Source: Calothrix sp. PCC 7716
Lineage (GTDB): Bacteria; Cyanobacteriota; Cyanobacteriia; Cyanobacteriales; Nostocaceae
DNA: 64,000 nt
Reading direction: 5' to 3'
Assembly: GCF_019977735.1 (NCBI RefSeq)
Contig: NZ_AP025018.1
Coordinates: 2,294,001-2,358,000 of the forward strand
A program made the position numbers and the translations under genes. This document shows, one piece after another, positions 1-9,418 of this stretch. The notes under the pieces are model-generated. The model searched no databases. It had not been told where the DNA came from and worked only from the letters and a program-made list of their open reading frames with translations. How positions within the stretch are numbered: position 1 is the stretch's first letter; each line of letters opens with the position of its first letter.

Positions 1-86
1 TGAGATAGTGCTTATAGATTATACGGGTTCTATAAATTTCCAATTAATAAGTCAGTGACAGGAATTAATTGAGGTGGCTTCGTAAA

Positions 87-284
87 ATGCCTGTGTAGTT
101 TACTCCTGAATTGAAAGACATTCTTTCAGAAGCTGGTTGTTACTTTGTACGTCAAGGAAAAGGTGACCATGAAGTTTGGTATAGTCCAATTACAAGCCGT
201 CGTTTTGTAGTGGATGGTTCTATTAAATCGCGTCACACAGCAAATAGTGTTTTGAAACAAGCGGGATTACCTAAAGCTTTTTAG
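87..284 (+). pseudogene. HicA/YcfA-like toxin remnant with premature stop
   Basis: After ATG-Pro-Val there is an in-frame TAG at 96-98. The same frame then continues without interruption to 284 and reads as a HicA-type (YcfA-like) mRNA interferase, with the segments CYFVRQGKGDHEVWYSP and KSRHTANSVLKQAGLP. The His in KGDH fits the family's catalytic histidine. Family members are about 60-75 residues, so the rest of the gene is full length. No good alternative start lies after the stop. The antitoxin partner is not identifiable in the 86 bases upstream. A nonsense-mutated toxin is the simplest reading; a sequencing error is possible. Confidence 0.7.
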
Positions 285-371
285 ATAAGATGTTGGGTTC
301 CGCGCTTCGTCCACCCAACCTACAATATTATTTCTTGTGCGGTGGGCATCCGAGCAAACGCCTTTTTAATT

Positions 372-395
372 GAAACAGGCATCCCTGCCTGTTTC
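372..395. terminator. Palindromic dispersed repeat at the ktrA 3' side
   Basis: Ten-base perfect stem GAAACAGGCA / TGCCTGTTTC around TCCC, 31 bases past the end of ktrA. It belongs to the GGCATCC-type dispersed palindrome seen many times in this window. It probably also acts as a 3' hairpin. The stretch 285-371 holds another short repeat of the form TTGGGTTCC...CCAACCTAC. Confidence 0.5.
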
Positions 396-426
396 ACAAG
401 ATGTTCCACAAGAGATTAAAAAATGA

Positions 427-1122
427 TTAAATTGGTAGACGGTTAATGTCTTTGTTGCAACCAATTACAACCATTGCGGAACCCTTTTGCAGTCGCTTGT
501 CGGGTTCTGGGTTAATTAAGAATTTACCGCCGTTACTAACTGCCAGAAGATTTAAGCCGTAGCGGTTACGTAATTGTAATTCGGAGACGGTTTTGCCGTG
601 AAACTCGTCGGGTACAATTACTTCGACAATGCTGTTATCGGGGTCTAGGTCAAATCTTTCAAGAATAGATGGTTTGGTTAAAGTTCTTGCTAATGCACAA
701 CCTGCTTCAAATTCAGGAAATACAACGTGGTCGGCGCCTACACGTGTAAGTAATTTACAATGAACTTCGCTTGAAGCTTTGGCGACGACATGAGGAACGC
801 CACCTTCTTTAACATTTAAAGTTGTAACGATACTTTCTTGAATATAGTTACCTATTGCAACAATTACAGTATCAAATTCAAATATTCCTGCTTCTTTTAG
901 TGCCGCTGGTTCGGTAGAATCAAGTTGTATTGCGTGTCCAACTATTTGTTCTGTCAAAGCATCCGATACGCGCTTCTCGCTAATATCGGTTGCTAACACT
1001 TGATAACCGAATTTATGCAATGTTGCACAGACAGAACGTCCAAAACGACCTAAACCAATGACGGCAAATTGATGGTTATCTTTACGCAAGCTGCGAAAAA
1101 AACCTAATGATGATAAATTCAC
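427..1122 (-). CDS. ktrA: Ktr potassium uptake regulatory subunit KtrA (RCK/TrkA-N)
   Basis: Cytoplasmic gating subunit of a Ktr-type potassium transporter. It binds a nucleotide and controls the KtrB pore. The 231-residue protein has an RCK-N Rossmann domain (about 17-140) with the nucleotide loop GLGRFG at 23-28, and an RCK-C domain (about 145-227). That is the normal length for KtrA. The gene lies 151 bases downstream of ktrB on the same strand, so pore and gate are probably co-expressed. In cyanobacteria Ktr is a major route for potassium uptake during osmotic stress. The third subunit gene known from Synechocystis (ktrE) is not adjacent. Confidence 0.9.
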   Translation of the reverse strand: MNLSSLGFFRSLRKDNHQFAVIGLGRFGRSVCATLHKFGYQVLATDISEKRVSDALTEQIVGHAIQLDSTEPAALKEAGIFEFDTVIVAIGNYIQESIVTTLNVKEGGVPHVVAKASSEVHCKLLTRVGADHVVFPEFEAGCALARTLTKPSILERFDLDPDNSIVEVIVPDEFHGKTVSELQLRNRYGLNLLAVSNGGKFLINPEPDKRLQKGSAMVVIGCNKDINRLPI

Positions 1123-1273
1123 GATTTTTACCTTGATGTATCCTGGCTATTTCTTGATTAGCTATTATTTAGCGGAGGTCACTAGCTGCATAAATTTTTA
1201 AAAATAATTCTTTTATCCATAAATTATTGTAACACTGCAAAGTCAAATTTAAGAGATTTACTTGTCACTTAAA

Positions 1274-2608
1274 TTAGCCAACAAGCAAGTTCTCTTCTGG
1301 ATAACGAACATGACTTTGACGAGGGTCGCCTAATATCGCCGACATTAAGAGTAAAATGCCAACTCTACCAATATACATGGTGAGAATTAATATTAGCTTG
1401 GCGCCTGTTGTAACGGTGCCAGTAATACCAGTAGATAGTCCAACCGTAGCAAAAGCGGAAACGACCTCAAACAAAATTTGAATGAAAGAAACTTCAGGGT
1501 CTGTTAAAGAAATTAAGATTGTTGCAAAAATCACTGTAGCAATTGAGCCAATCAGGACACCTACTGCTTTGAGAATTAAAGGCAATGCGATTCTACGTTC
1601 ATACAACAATACTTCTTCTTTGCCTTGTAAAATGGCTTTTGTACAGCTTGTCAGTACACGCAAAGTTGTAGTTTTCATACCTCCACCAGTACCACCCGGA
1701 CTGGCGCCTATAAACATAAAAGCAATCGTAATAAACAAACCCGCGTTGGTCATTTTACTAATATCTATGGTGTTAAAACCAGCGGTTCTAGGTGTGACAG
1801 ATTGAAACCATGCAAGTAAAAATTTATCCCAAATATTAAACTTTGCAAAAGTATCTGGATTTCTTAATTCCACTATAAAAAAGGCGATTGTACCAATAAT
1901 CAGTAACATTATTGTGGTAGTAGTCGCTACTTTAAAATCAAGTGACAATACTAATTTTGTTTGCCTTTTTTTGATTCTGTCGCGTATCCACATGTATGTT
2001 TCTAAAATGACCTGGTAGCCAATCCCACCAAAGATAATTAAACCAGTAACTGTAAACACCACTAATGGTGATGTTTGATACTGTATCAAACTATCTTTAA
2101 ACAAACTAAATCCAGCATTGTTCCATGCATTCACGCTATGAAATACTGCTAACCAAAGTCCTTGGTTCCATCCAAACTTAGGTACAAAAGCACCCATTAG
2201 TAAAAATATGCCGGTGATTTCAAAAATTAGGGTTGTAGCAATAATCGAACGAATGATTTGGTTACTACCGCTCATTCCTGGTCGGTCTAATGATTGTTGA
2301 ATGGCTATTTTTTGACGCAGGTTAAATTTTTGACCAATTAGCAAAATTAAGAATGTTGTGGTGGTCATATAGCCTAAACCACCAATTTGTGCTAATAGAG
2401 CAATAAAAAACTGACCCCAAAATGAGAAGTGTGTACCTGGGTCTACCACCGATAAACCCGTAACACACACAGCAGAAGTAGCAGTGAACAAAGCTACTAT
2501 TGGGCTGTCCCACGTACCACTACTGGTAGAAAAAGGCATCATCAACAAGACGGCGCCTATCGCGATAACAGCTAAAAAGCCCAGACAAATTGTACGAGAA
2601 ACCGTCAT
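1274..2608 (-). CDS. ktrB: Ktr potassium transporter pore subunit KtrB
   Basis: Integral membrane pore protein of the TrkH/KtrB/HKT superfamily, 444 residues. Four membrane-pore-membrane repeats are visible. Each has its selectivity-filter glycine: TGLS (Gly51), AGFS (Gly166), AGFN (Gly277) and VGLS (Gly390). The glycine-rich SPGGTGGG segment at 303-310 matches the gating loop in the third repeat. All four filter glycines are present, which indicates potassium selectivity as in KtrB. It is upstream of ktrA, and the two would form the KtrAB complex. The 150 bases upstream separate it from the divergent tocopherol genes and must hold both promoters. Confidence 0.9.
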   Translation of the reverse strand: MTVSRTICLGFLAVIAIGAVLLMMPFSTSSGTWDSPIVALFTATSAVCVTGLSVVDPGTHFSFWGQFFIALLAQIGGLGYMTTTTFLILLIGQKFNLRQKIAIQQSLDRPGMSGSNQIIRSIIATTLIFEITGIFLLMGAFVPKFGWNQGLWLAVFHSVNAWNNAGFSLFKDSLIQYQTSPLVVFTVTGLIIFGGIGYQVILETYMWIRDRIKKRQTKLVLSLDFKVATTTTIMLLIIGTIAFFIVELRNPDTFAKFNIWDKFLLAWFQSVTPRTAGFNTIDISKMTNAGLFITIAFMFIGASPGGTGGGMKTTTLRVLTSCTKAILQGKEEVLLYERRIALPLILKAVGVLIGSIATVIFATILISLTDPEVSFIQILFEVVSAFATVGLSTGITGTVTTGAKLILILTMYIGRVGILLLMSAILGDPRQSHVRYPEENLLVG

Positions 2609-2761
2609 ATAAAGGTAAAAAATTAAACAATCCCAAGCCTTCTTGGTAGGGTGTACCGACTTGGGAACGAAAAATACCCTAATTCAAATCAAATCACACA
2701 TGGTAGCCTACTTAAATATGTGTGACTAATCTTTCTGTTTTGTCTTAGCACTGCTTGACTT

Positions 2762-3601
2762 ATGAGCGCAACACTTTATCAACAAATTCAGCAATTCTAC
2801 GATGCTTCCTCTGGTTTATGGGAGGAAATCTGGGGCGAACACATGCACCACGGCTATTACGGCGCCGATGGTACTGAGAAAAAAGAACGCCGTCAAGCAC
2901 AAATTGATTTAATTGAGGAGGTGTTACGATGGGCAAAAATTGAACAAGCTTCTCATATTCTTGATGTTGGTTGTGGCATAGGTGGTAGTTCGCTGTATCT
3001 AGCTGGCAAATACAATGCTAGCGTAACAGGAATTACTTTGAGTCCAGTGCAAGCAACAAGGGCAAAACAACGCGCAGCAGAGTTTGGCTTGTGTTACCGA
3101 GCTAATTTTCAGGTTGCAGATGCGTTAAATATGCCGTTTGCCGATAATTCCTTCGATTTGATTTGGTCATTGGAAAGTGGCGAACATATGCCCGATAAAG
3201 TCAAGTTCCTACAAGAATGCTACCGCGTGTTAAAACCGGGTGGAACGATGATTGTAGTTACATGGTGTCACCGTCCGTTAGATACACCCCTGACTTCAGA
3301 AGAACAAAAGCACTTAGAAGAAATTTATCGCGTTTACTGCCTGCCCTACGTAATTTCTTTACCTCAATACGAAGAAATCGCCCGTGAATTACCTTTGCAG
3401 AACCTTAGTACTGCTGATTGGTCTACTGCTGTGGCGCCTTTTTGGAATGTAGTTATAGACTCTACTTTTAATTTACAAGCACTGTGGGGTTTGCTGCGTT
3501 CGGGTTGGACGACTATTCAAGGCGCCTTATCGTTGGGTTTAATGCAGCGTGGTTACGAAACTGGTTTAATTCGATTTGGTTTATTGTGTGGGAAAAAATA
3601 G
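2762..3601 (+). CDS. Gamma-tocopherol methyltransferase
   Basis: SAM-dependent methyltransferase of 279 residues that would methylate gamma-tocopherol to alpha-tocopherol, the last step of vitamin E synthesis. The SAM-binding motif ILDVGCGIGGS is at 66-76. The N-terminal WGEHMHHGYY and the segments SLESGEHMPDK and TWCHRP match the Synechocystis Slr0089/VTE4 type as I remember it. They fit less well to the MPBQ methyltransferase (Slr0418), which has an N-terminal membrane anchor absent here. The gene is followed after 59 bases by homogentisate phytyltransferase, giving a two-gene tocopherol unit divergent from ktrB-ktrA. Confidence 0.88.
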   Translation: MSATLYQQIQQFYDASSGLWEEIWGEHMHHGYYGADGTEKKERRQAQIDLIEEVLRWAKIEQASHILDVGCGIGGSSLYLAGKYNASVTGITLSPVQATRAKQRAAEFGLCYRANFQVADALNMPFADNSFDLIWSLESGEHMPDKVKFLQECYRVLKPGGTMIVVTWCHRPLDTPLTSEEQKHLEEIYRVYCLPYVISLPQYEEIARELPLQNLSTADWSTAVAPFWNVVIDSTFNLQALWGLLRSGWTTIQGALSLGLMQRGYETGLIRFGLLCGKK

Positions 3602-3660
3602 GGTGGGCAGTGCCCACCGTACAGTCGGTACAGTTGGTAAATATAAAAATTTAAAATTGT

Positions 3661-4581
3661 ATGGGTAGAGTCTTTGGCGTTCAATCTCAGGGTAATTGGT
3701 TTTATTCACTGTGGAAGTTCTCTCGTCCACACACTATTATTGGTACGACTTTAAGTGTAGTTGGGTTGTATCTAGTTGCTGTTGGAATTACAAATTCTAG
3801 TTTTTCTCTTATAACTCCGCTCGGCGCCTGGGTTAGTTGTATTTGTGGGAATATTTATATTGTTGGGTTAAATCAGCTTGAAGATGTTGCTATCGACAAA
3901 ATAAATAAACCGCATTTACCTTTGGCAGCAGGTGAGTTTTCTCAACGCACTGCACAAGTTATTGTCGGAATATGTGCTTTTTTGGCTGCTTCTGTTGCTT
4001 TTTTTCAAGGGCCATATTTATTTTGGATGGTCGTAATTAGTTTGGCTATTGGTACTGCGTATTCTTTACCACCAATTCGTTTAAAGCGCTACCCTTTTTG
4101 GGCTGCTTTATGTATTTTCTCTGTACGCGGCGCCATTGTGAATTTAGGGCTTTATTTACACTATAGCTGGGTATTACAAAATAGCTCAAGCATTCCAGCG
4201 GCAGTTTGGGCATTAACTTTATTTGTACTCGTTTTTACATTCGCTATTGCCATCTTTAAAGATATTCCTGACATGGAAGGCGATTTACAGTACAATATAA
4301 CTACGTTTACAATTCAGCTTGGTAAAGAAGCTGTTTTTAAACTCGCACGCTGGGTTATAACAGTTTGCTACGTGGCAATGATATTAGCTGCTTTATTTAG
4401 ACTCGCTGATGTTAATGCGATTTTACTTGTAATTTCGCATATTATCCTATTAGTCTGGATGTGGCGCCGTAGCAAGCGAGTAGACTTACAAGATAAAACT
4501 TCTATCGCGAGCTTTTACCAGTTTATTTGGAAGTTATTCTTTATCGAATATTTAATTTTTCCTTTCGCGACCTTACTATAA
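3661..4581 (+). CDS. hpt: Homogentisate phytyltransferase (tocopherol synthesis)
   Basis: UbiA-family membrane prenyltransferase, 306 residues, expected to join homogentisate and phytyl diphosphate in the first committed step of tocopherol synthesis. The two Asp-rich diphosphate motifs are clear: NQLEDVAID at 71-79 and KDIPDMEGD at 200-208. About eight or nine hydrophobic segments surround them. Length and motif order match cyanobacterial HPT (Slr1736/VTE2 type). It is probably co-transcribed with the upstream methyltransferase, and a GAAACCTGGTTTC repeat pair begins just after the stop codon. Homogentisate-forming HPPD is not in the window. Confidence 0.88.
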   Translation: MGRVFGVQSQGNWFYSLWKFSRPHTIIGTTLSVVGLYLVAVGITNSSFSLITPLGAWVSCICGNIYIVGLNQLEDVAIDKINKPHLPLAAGEFSQRTAQVIVGICAFLAASVAFFQGPYLFWMVVISLAIGTAYSLPPIRLKRYPFWAALCIFSVRGAIVNLGLYLHYSWVLQNSSSIPAAVWALTLFVLVFTFAIAIFKDIPDMEGDLQYNITTFTIQLGKEAVFKLARWVITVCYVAMILAALFRLADVNAILLVISHIILLVWMWRRSKRVDLQDKTSIASFYQFIWKLFFIEYLIFPFATLL

Positions 4582-4583
4582 AC

Positions 4584-4660
4584 CCAGAAACCTGGTTTCT
4601 CGAACACTGAACACAACAATCTTCAATGAAAACGAAAAGAAACCAGGTTTCTCGAACACT
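4584..4660. repeat. GAAACCTGGTTTC repeat pair
   Basis: Two 23-base copies (4586-4608 and 4638-4660) of AGAAACC(T/A)GGTTTCTCGAACACT, differing by one base. Each carries an internal palindrome. They lie between the convergent ends of hpt and a small membrane protein gene, where they could act as a bidirectional terminator. Confidence 0.7.
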
Positions 4661-4846
4661 TTACAAATCATAAAACCATACAAACGCTCTAAACAAATAA
4701 CCACATGCCACAACCTGCTGAGTAACCCAAACGACAGGAAAATTACTATACTCGTCATACTCTTTAATTTCAGGTTGAAAGCGCCGCCACTCAATTACAA
4801 CCCCAAGCAAATAAGCAGATAAAGCAACCCATAACCAAATTGACAT
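4661..4846 (-). CDS. Small single-span membrane protein, unknown function
   Basis: 61-residue protein with an N-terminal hydrophobic helix (SIWLWVALSAYLLGVVI) followed by a charged WRRF...EIKEYDEYS stretch and a second, weaker hydrophobic C-terminal half. A good ribosome binding site (AAAGGAG) lies about 9 bases before the ATG, which is the main reason to call it real. It ends directly against the repeat pair downstream of hpt and is convergent with hpt. I do not recognise the family. Confidence 0.55.
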   Translation of the reverse strand: MSIWLWVALSAYLLGVVIEWRRFQPEIKEYDEYSNFPVVWVTQQVVACGYLFRAFVWFYDL

Positions 4847-5029
4847 AATTGTCTATCTCCTTTAACAACACTTAATATCTATAAATACTTTTATTTGAAT
4901 ATTCGGCAACTCACCCAAGCACAAGATACACTTATTTCTTTTGATAGTGTTTATTACAATCAACTTATGCAGTTTATGCAGTTGTTGATATACTAAACAG
5001 GCGCCCCACCCATACAATTGGTATAAAAT

Positions 5030-5494
5030 ATGGAAATTCCTACAAGCGGAAGTAATTTAGCTGCAACGCTAATAGTTTTTTTTAGTGTATGCCTTCTTAT
5101 TTATTTTGCGGTTAAAACTTTAATCACCTCAAACCGCTTCCAGAAGGGTGTTACTCTATACCAGCAGAAAGACTACAAAAATGCTGAAGCTGCGTTTCGT
5201 CAGGTAATTGATATAAACTCAACGAACGATGTAGTACATTTGCTTTTAGGCGACTGCTTGATGCAGCAGGATAGAACCGAGGAAGCAATGACAGAATTTA
5301 AAGATGTAATTGAACGCGCTCCCAAAAAGGTAGATGCTTACTTGCGTCTCTCAAATGCTTTGATGCAGCAGGGTAATAAAACTGAAGCTGTTGCAAATCT
5401 AGAAAAAGCACGTGATTTATTTAAAGCACAGCGTCAGCAACAAAAAGCTGAACAAGTTGATAAATTATTAGAGAATATCCAAAGCGCAACATAA
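5030..5494 (+). CDS. Membrane-anchored TPR protein
   Basis: 154 residues: an N-terminal membrane helix (about 10-32) followed by roughly three tetratricopeptide repeats (about 36-145; for example AEAAFRQVIDINS and AMTEFKDVIERAPKK). A cytoplasmic or thylakoid-facing protein-protein interaction scaffold is likely. The partner is unknown. The next gene, 75 bases or so downstream on the same strand, encodes an ATPase/HTH regulator, so the two may be co-transcribed. Similar short TPR proteins are common in cyanobacteria. Confidence 0.75.
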   Translation: MEIPTSGSNLAATLIVFFSVCLLIYFAVKTLITSNRFQKGVTLYQQKDYKNAEAAFRQVIDINSTNDVVHLLLGDCLMQQDRTEEAMTEFKDVIERAPKKVDAYLRLSNALMQQGNKTEAVANLEKARDLFKAQRQQQKAEQVDKLLENIQSAT

Positions 5495-5569
5495 ATCCAA
5501 AATCTCTTAACTAGCGTATCTAGGATAGAGATTCACTATATATTTATCGTGCGTCGCGAGGGTTATACT

Positions 5570-7651
5570 ATGGCATCATCGCTTTTGGGTCGCTTGAACG
5601 CAGAACGAAATCGTCGGTTTGTAGGAAGAGTACAAGAACTAGCACTGTTCCAAAATACTATAGCCTCGACTGAACTACCTATTAATATCTTGTTTATCTA
5701 CGGGCCTGGTGGAGTTGGTAAGACAAGTTTGTGCGCGCAGTTTATGCAGTTGTGCGAACAACTTAATTGTGATTATCTTTCTATTGAAGCGCGTAACTTA
5801 GAGGGGGCGCCGGAATCGTTCTTAGCAGCGTTACGCGGTATTATGGGTTTGCAAGAATCAGAATCACCTTTAGAAGTTTTAAAACTAAGTAATAAACGTA
5901 ACATCATATTTATAGATACTTACGAAAATATAGCAACGCTTGATGAATGGCTGCGCGAGGAATTCCTACCACACTTATCTCTTGATACTTTAATCGTCCT
6001 TGCTGGTCGCACTCCACCTTCCCCTGCTTGGCGCAGTGACCCAGGTTGGCAGGCATTAATTCGCACTTTACCTTTACGTAATTTGAGCTATGAAGAAAGT
6101 TTAAGTTATTTAGCTCGTCGAGATATTCCCAACACTCAGCACCAAATAATTCTCGACTTTACTCATGGTTATCCACTTGCACTGTCGTTGGTAGCAGACG
6201 TATTTACCCAGAAAAAGACAACCTTTCAACCTGATAGTCAACCAGATGTTATAAAAACTTTACTTGAACGCTTTATTCAAGATGTACCATCAACTGCTCA
6301 CAGAATGGCACTCGAAGCTTGTGCGGTAGTACGTTTGACAACTGAAGCTTTATTGAAACAAATGCTTGATTTGTCTGAGGTTAGGGATATTTTTGAGTGG
6401 TTGCGGGAACTTTCGTTTGTAGAATCAGGGCAAAATGGTTTATTTCCCCATGATTTAGCGCGAGAAGTATTAATAGCTGACTTACGCTGGCGCCATCCAG
6501 AATTTTACGCAGAATTACACCAACGCGCGCGTAATTACTACACCATAAAATTAGGTCAAACCCAAGGAGATGAGAAACACCGGGTTCTTTTTGACTACAT
6601 GTTTTTACATCGTGATAATGCTGCAATTCGTCCACGCTTTACTTGGCAAGAACATAGCAGTTTACAAACAGATGTATATAGAGAAAGCGATAAAGCTGGA
6701 ATTTTAGAAATAATCACACAATATGAAGGTAAAGAATCTGCTTCAATTGCAGCACATTGGATATCACGACAACCTGAAAATATTGTAGTATTCCGTGATT
6801 CCAATACCATTCCAGCAGGGTTTGCGATTTTTGTAGAACTGCATAAAGCCACAGCACAAGATATAGAATTAGATACAGGCGCCGTTGCAGCTTGGCAATA
6901 TTTACAATCAGAAGCTCCATTGCGTTCTTCGTCTGAAGGCGCCACTATATTTAGATTTTGGATGGCACGCGATACATATCAAGCAGTCTCACCAACCCAA
7001 AGCCTAATATTTATCAACTTTGTACAATACTTCCAAAAAACACCTGGACTAGCTTATACATTTTTACCATGCGCCGAACCTGAAATGTGGGCGCCGATGC
7101 TAACGTACTTCGATTTAAAAAGATTACCCAAAGCTGACTTTGAAATCAACAAACGAATATACGGCATTTATGGACATGACTGGCGAATAATTCCACCCTC
7201 AGCTTGGCGAGAACTCTTAGCAAAACGCGAAATAGATGCCAAAAGCGAAGCAGAAACAGCTTCTATCGTAACTCCTAGATTATTAGTACTAAGCGAACCC
7301 GATTTTATCGAAGCAGTAAACGACGCATTAAAAAACTTCACTCGTACCAACGCATTACACAACAGCCCACTATTATATTCACACCTAATCGAAAACAAAG
7401 TTAACACCAACGATATCAACGAGCGAATTTCCACTTTACAAACCTTAATCAAACAAACCGCCGAATCCTTACAAGCATCACCGCGCGACGATAAACTCTA
7501 CCGTGCCATACACAGAACATATATAAACCCTGCCCCCACTCAAGAACAAGCCGCCGAACTACTAGACCTACCATTTAGTACATACAGGCGCCATCTCAAA
7601 GCCGGAATGGAAAGAATAGCCCAAATCCTCTGGCAACAAGAAATCAATTAA
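5570..7651 (+). CDS. P-loop (STAND-like) ATPase with GNAT-like region and C-terminal HTH
   Basis: Large cytoplasmic regulator-like protein of 693 residues. Walker A GPGGVGKTS (about residues 45-53), a Walker B strand NIIFIDTYEN (about 111-120) and a following LAGR sensor-like segment give a STAND/AAA-type nucleotide switch. The middle (about 370-570) resembles a GNAT acyltransferase fold by its pattern (IPAGFAIFVEL, then YGHDWR). The last 45 residues form a helix-turn-helix (AAELLDLPFSTYRRHLKAG) like a sigma region-4 or AsnC-type reader. An earlier in-frame GTG at 5549 would add seven residues, but the ATG has the better GAGGG-like ribosome site. Ligand and target genes are unknown. Confidence 0.7.
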   Translation: MASSLLGRLNAERNRRFVGRVQELALFQNTIASTELPINILFIYGPGGVGKTSLCAQFMQLCEQLNCDYLSIEARNLEGAPESFLAALRGIMGLQESESPLEVLKLSNKRNIIFIDTYENIATLDEWLREEFLPHLSLDTLIVLAGRTPPSPAWRSDPGWQALIRTLPLRNLSYEESLSYLARRDIPNTQHQIILDFTHGYPLALSLVADVFTQKKTTFQPDSQPDVIKTLLERFIQDVPSTAHRMALEACAVVRLTTEALLKQMLDLSEVRDIFEWLRELSFVESGQNGLFPHDLAREVLIADLRWRHPEFYAELHQRARNYYTIKLGQTQGDEKHRVLFDYMFLHRDNAAIRPRFTWQEHSSLQTDVYRESDKAGILEIITQYEGKESASIAAHWISRQPENIVVFRDSNTIPAGFAIFVELHKATAQDIELDTGAVAAWQYLQSEAPLRSSSEGATIFRFWMARDTYQAVSPTQSLIFINFVQYFQKTPGLAYTFLPCAEPEMWAPMLTYFDLKRLPKADFEINKRIYGIYGHDWRIIPPSAWRELLAKREIDAKSEAETASIVTPRLLVLSEPDFIEAVNDALKNFTRTNALHNSPLLYSHLIENKVNTNDINERISTLQTLIKQTAESLQASPRDDKLYRAIHRTYINPAPTQEQAAELLDLPFSTYRRHLKAGMERIAQILWQQEIN

Positions 7652-7654
7652 TTC

Positions 7655-7790
7655 TCTTGTGGAACAGGCATCCCTGCCTGTGAATTTTAGTTTTATTTTT
7701 TACCACAGAGACACAGAGAACACAGAGAACAGAGAGAGAAAGAGCCGCACCCAAATTATTTGTAGGTTGGGTGGAGGAACGGAACCCAAC
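7655..7790. repeat. Cluster of three dispersed repeat types
   Basis: The spacer after the ATPase gene holds no convincing gene. It carries a GTGGAACAGGCATCCCTGCCTG palindrome family member (7658-7680, abbreviated here), an ACAGAGACACAGAGAACACAGAG run (about 7698-7720) and a GTAGGTTGGGTGGAGG...AACCCAAC inverted motif (about 7761-7790). All three types recur elsewhere in the window. The remaining bases to about 8000 show nothing recognisable. Confidence 0.6.
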
Positions 7791-8002
7791 ACCATCAACC
7801 AAAATATTCTAAGTGTAAACTCTGTTGATGAGTATAAATTATTGTGCCAACATCATATCAATCACATATTAGCTGCTTTTAATATTAAACTTAAACGCTT
7901 ATCTTCAGGATAGGCACAGATTTTTATACATATATTCTTCAAAGGCGCCAATTAACTGTCGCCACCTATTTGCATAAATATTTATACTCTAGGATACTCA
8001 TA

Positions 8003-9351
8003 ATGTCAGACAACGCATTAGAAACTCTTCGCTTAATTTTTCATGACCAACCAGACCTCTTAAAAATCATTGAGAATGCAGCAACATTAGTAAAAGAAAG
8101 CCAAGCCAAAGATATAATACTTCCAAAAAATATTACTGAACTTAAGGAACTTATCCAAGAATTCCAATTACTAAAGATGAATTAGTCACAGATTATATTG
8201 AAATCAATGAAGTAAGAGTTAAGGAATTAAATGGCTTTAAAAAATGCATCAACTTTTTTACAAATTTATTTATTGGTAATGAAGTATTTGAAGAAAAATT
8301 AATTAATGAAACAGTCAGAAAACCTATAGAGAGGCTGGAAACTCGTTTTCTTGGCTACGAAAAGAAAGTAGTTGATACTATCGAAGTTGTTGTTGGACAA
8401 GTAGAAGATTTTCCGATAGTTGATAGTTTAAGCTTAGTTCAATATGTTGAAAATCACAGCAGCGAGAGAAAAAGCTTCGATGGCAACGATTTTAGTAAAC
8501 AATTTATACCTGATATAATTTTTTATTTAATTGCAGCAGATAAACAGTTTTTACGTGATGACTGTATTTATCTACAGGATTTGTTGAAACAACATAGCCA
8601 AATTATTTATGTATTGAATACATTTAGCAATAAACAAGCCATTGAGAGCCAATCAGCTACATTTGAAAATATTACAGATGTAGTCAGCAAAATTAACAAA
8701 GTTCACATTTCGGCTTTCGGAGAAACAAGTCAAGCTGAAATAGTTAAAATCAACTGTTGGACAGGAGAAGGAATTGCTGAGTTAATGACTTCTGCCAAAC
8801 AAATGTTAGAGTTGGATAAAGCAAAGGTATTTGACGAATTGATTAATTACCAGAATAAAAAGGCACCTGTTGAGTTTTCTAATCAAGTAAAACGAGAAAT
8901 ATTAAAATTTGCAGCACATGTAAATCTGGTAACACATGGTACGTATGGAAAGAGGAAAAAAGTTTATGAAGTTGTTGGGTATCACACAAAAATAGTAACT
9001 CGGCAGGTAATTGATAGATACAAAGAAGAATATTCTCACACCGAGTATTGGGAAGAAGAAACAGGAGAAGTCAAGCTCGTAGGTACTAGTTACTATTATT
9101 TTGGATATAACGCGGTTTCTTTGTTACTTACACTTGCTCATCTTACAGCTTCTGACATCATAGGTGATCAAAACCTGAAAAATATACAAGATTGTTATGA
9201 ATCATTGTATAAAATAATTTCAAGTAAAGTAAACAAGCTACCAAGTTTTCCTACTCAACCACAGGAAAATAATATTTTTAATATTTTGGAATCTGAGCTT
9301 GATAAGCTATTTGAGGGAGCGTTTAAAGTTGGCGCCCATAGAAATAACTAG
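8003..9351 (+). pseudogene. Degenerate GTPase-like gene, frameshifted and lacking a P-loop
   Basis: Two pieces in different frames. The first runs from ATG 8003 to the stop at 8183-8185 (helical, NALETLRLIFHDQPDLL). The second is open from 8146 to 9351 without a proper start. The second piece looks like the back half of a dynamin/IRG-like GTPase: the segment PDIIFYLIAADKQFLRDDC is typical of the switch II to G4 strand, followed by IIYVLNTFSNK where an NKxD motif would be expected. The glycine-rich P-loop that should lie near the junction is missing in all frames. A deletion plus frame change in an ancestral GTPase explains this best. Alternatively the second frame is translated by coupling as a GTP-independent protein. 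Confidence 0.55.
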
Positions 9352-9418
9352 GTTGGGTTGATAAAAGTTTCGCAAAAAAAGCTAGTTGATGTTGGGTTCC
9401 CCCGAAGGGATAGCCAAC

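Noticed and set aside
1-86. Tail of an antitoxin gene upstream of the HicA-like remnant
   Set aside because: Short open frames end at 56-58 and 70-72, but neither translation resembles HicB or DUF2283 convincingly.
1482-1805. 107-codon frame opposite ktrB
   Set aside because: Antisense shadow of a well-supported membrane protein gene.
7659-7913. 84-codon frame after the ATPase gene
   Set aside because: Made of dispersed repeats (GGCATCC palindrome, ACAGAGACACAGAG run), with no protein-like pattern.
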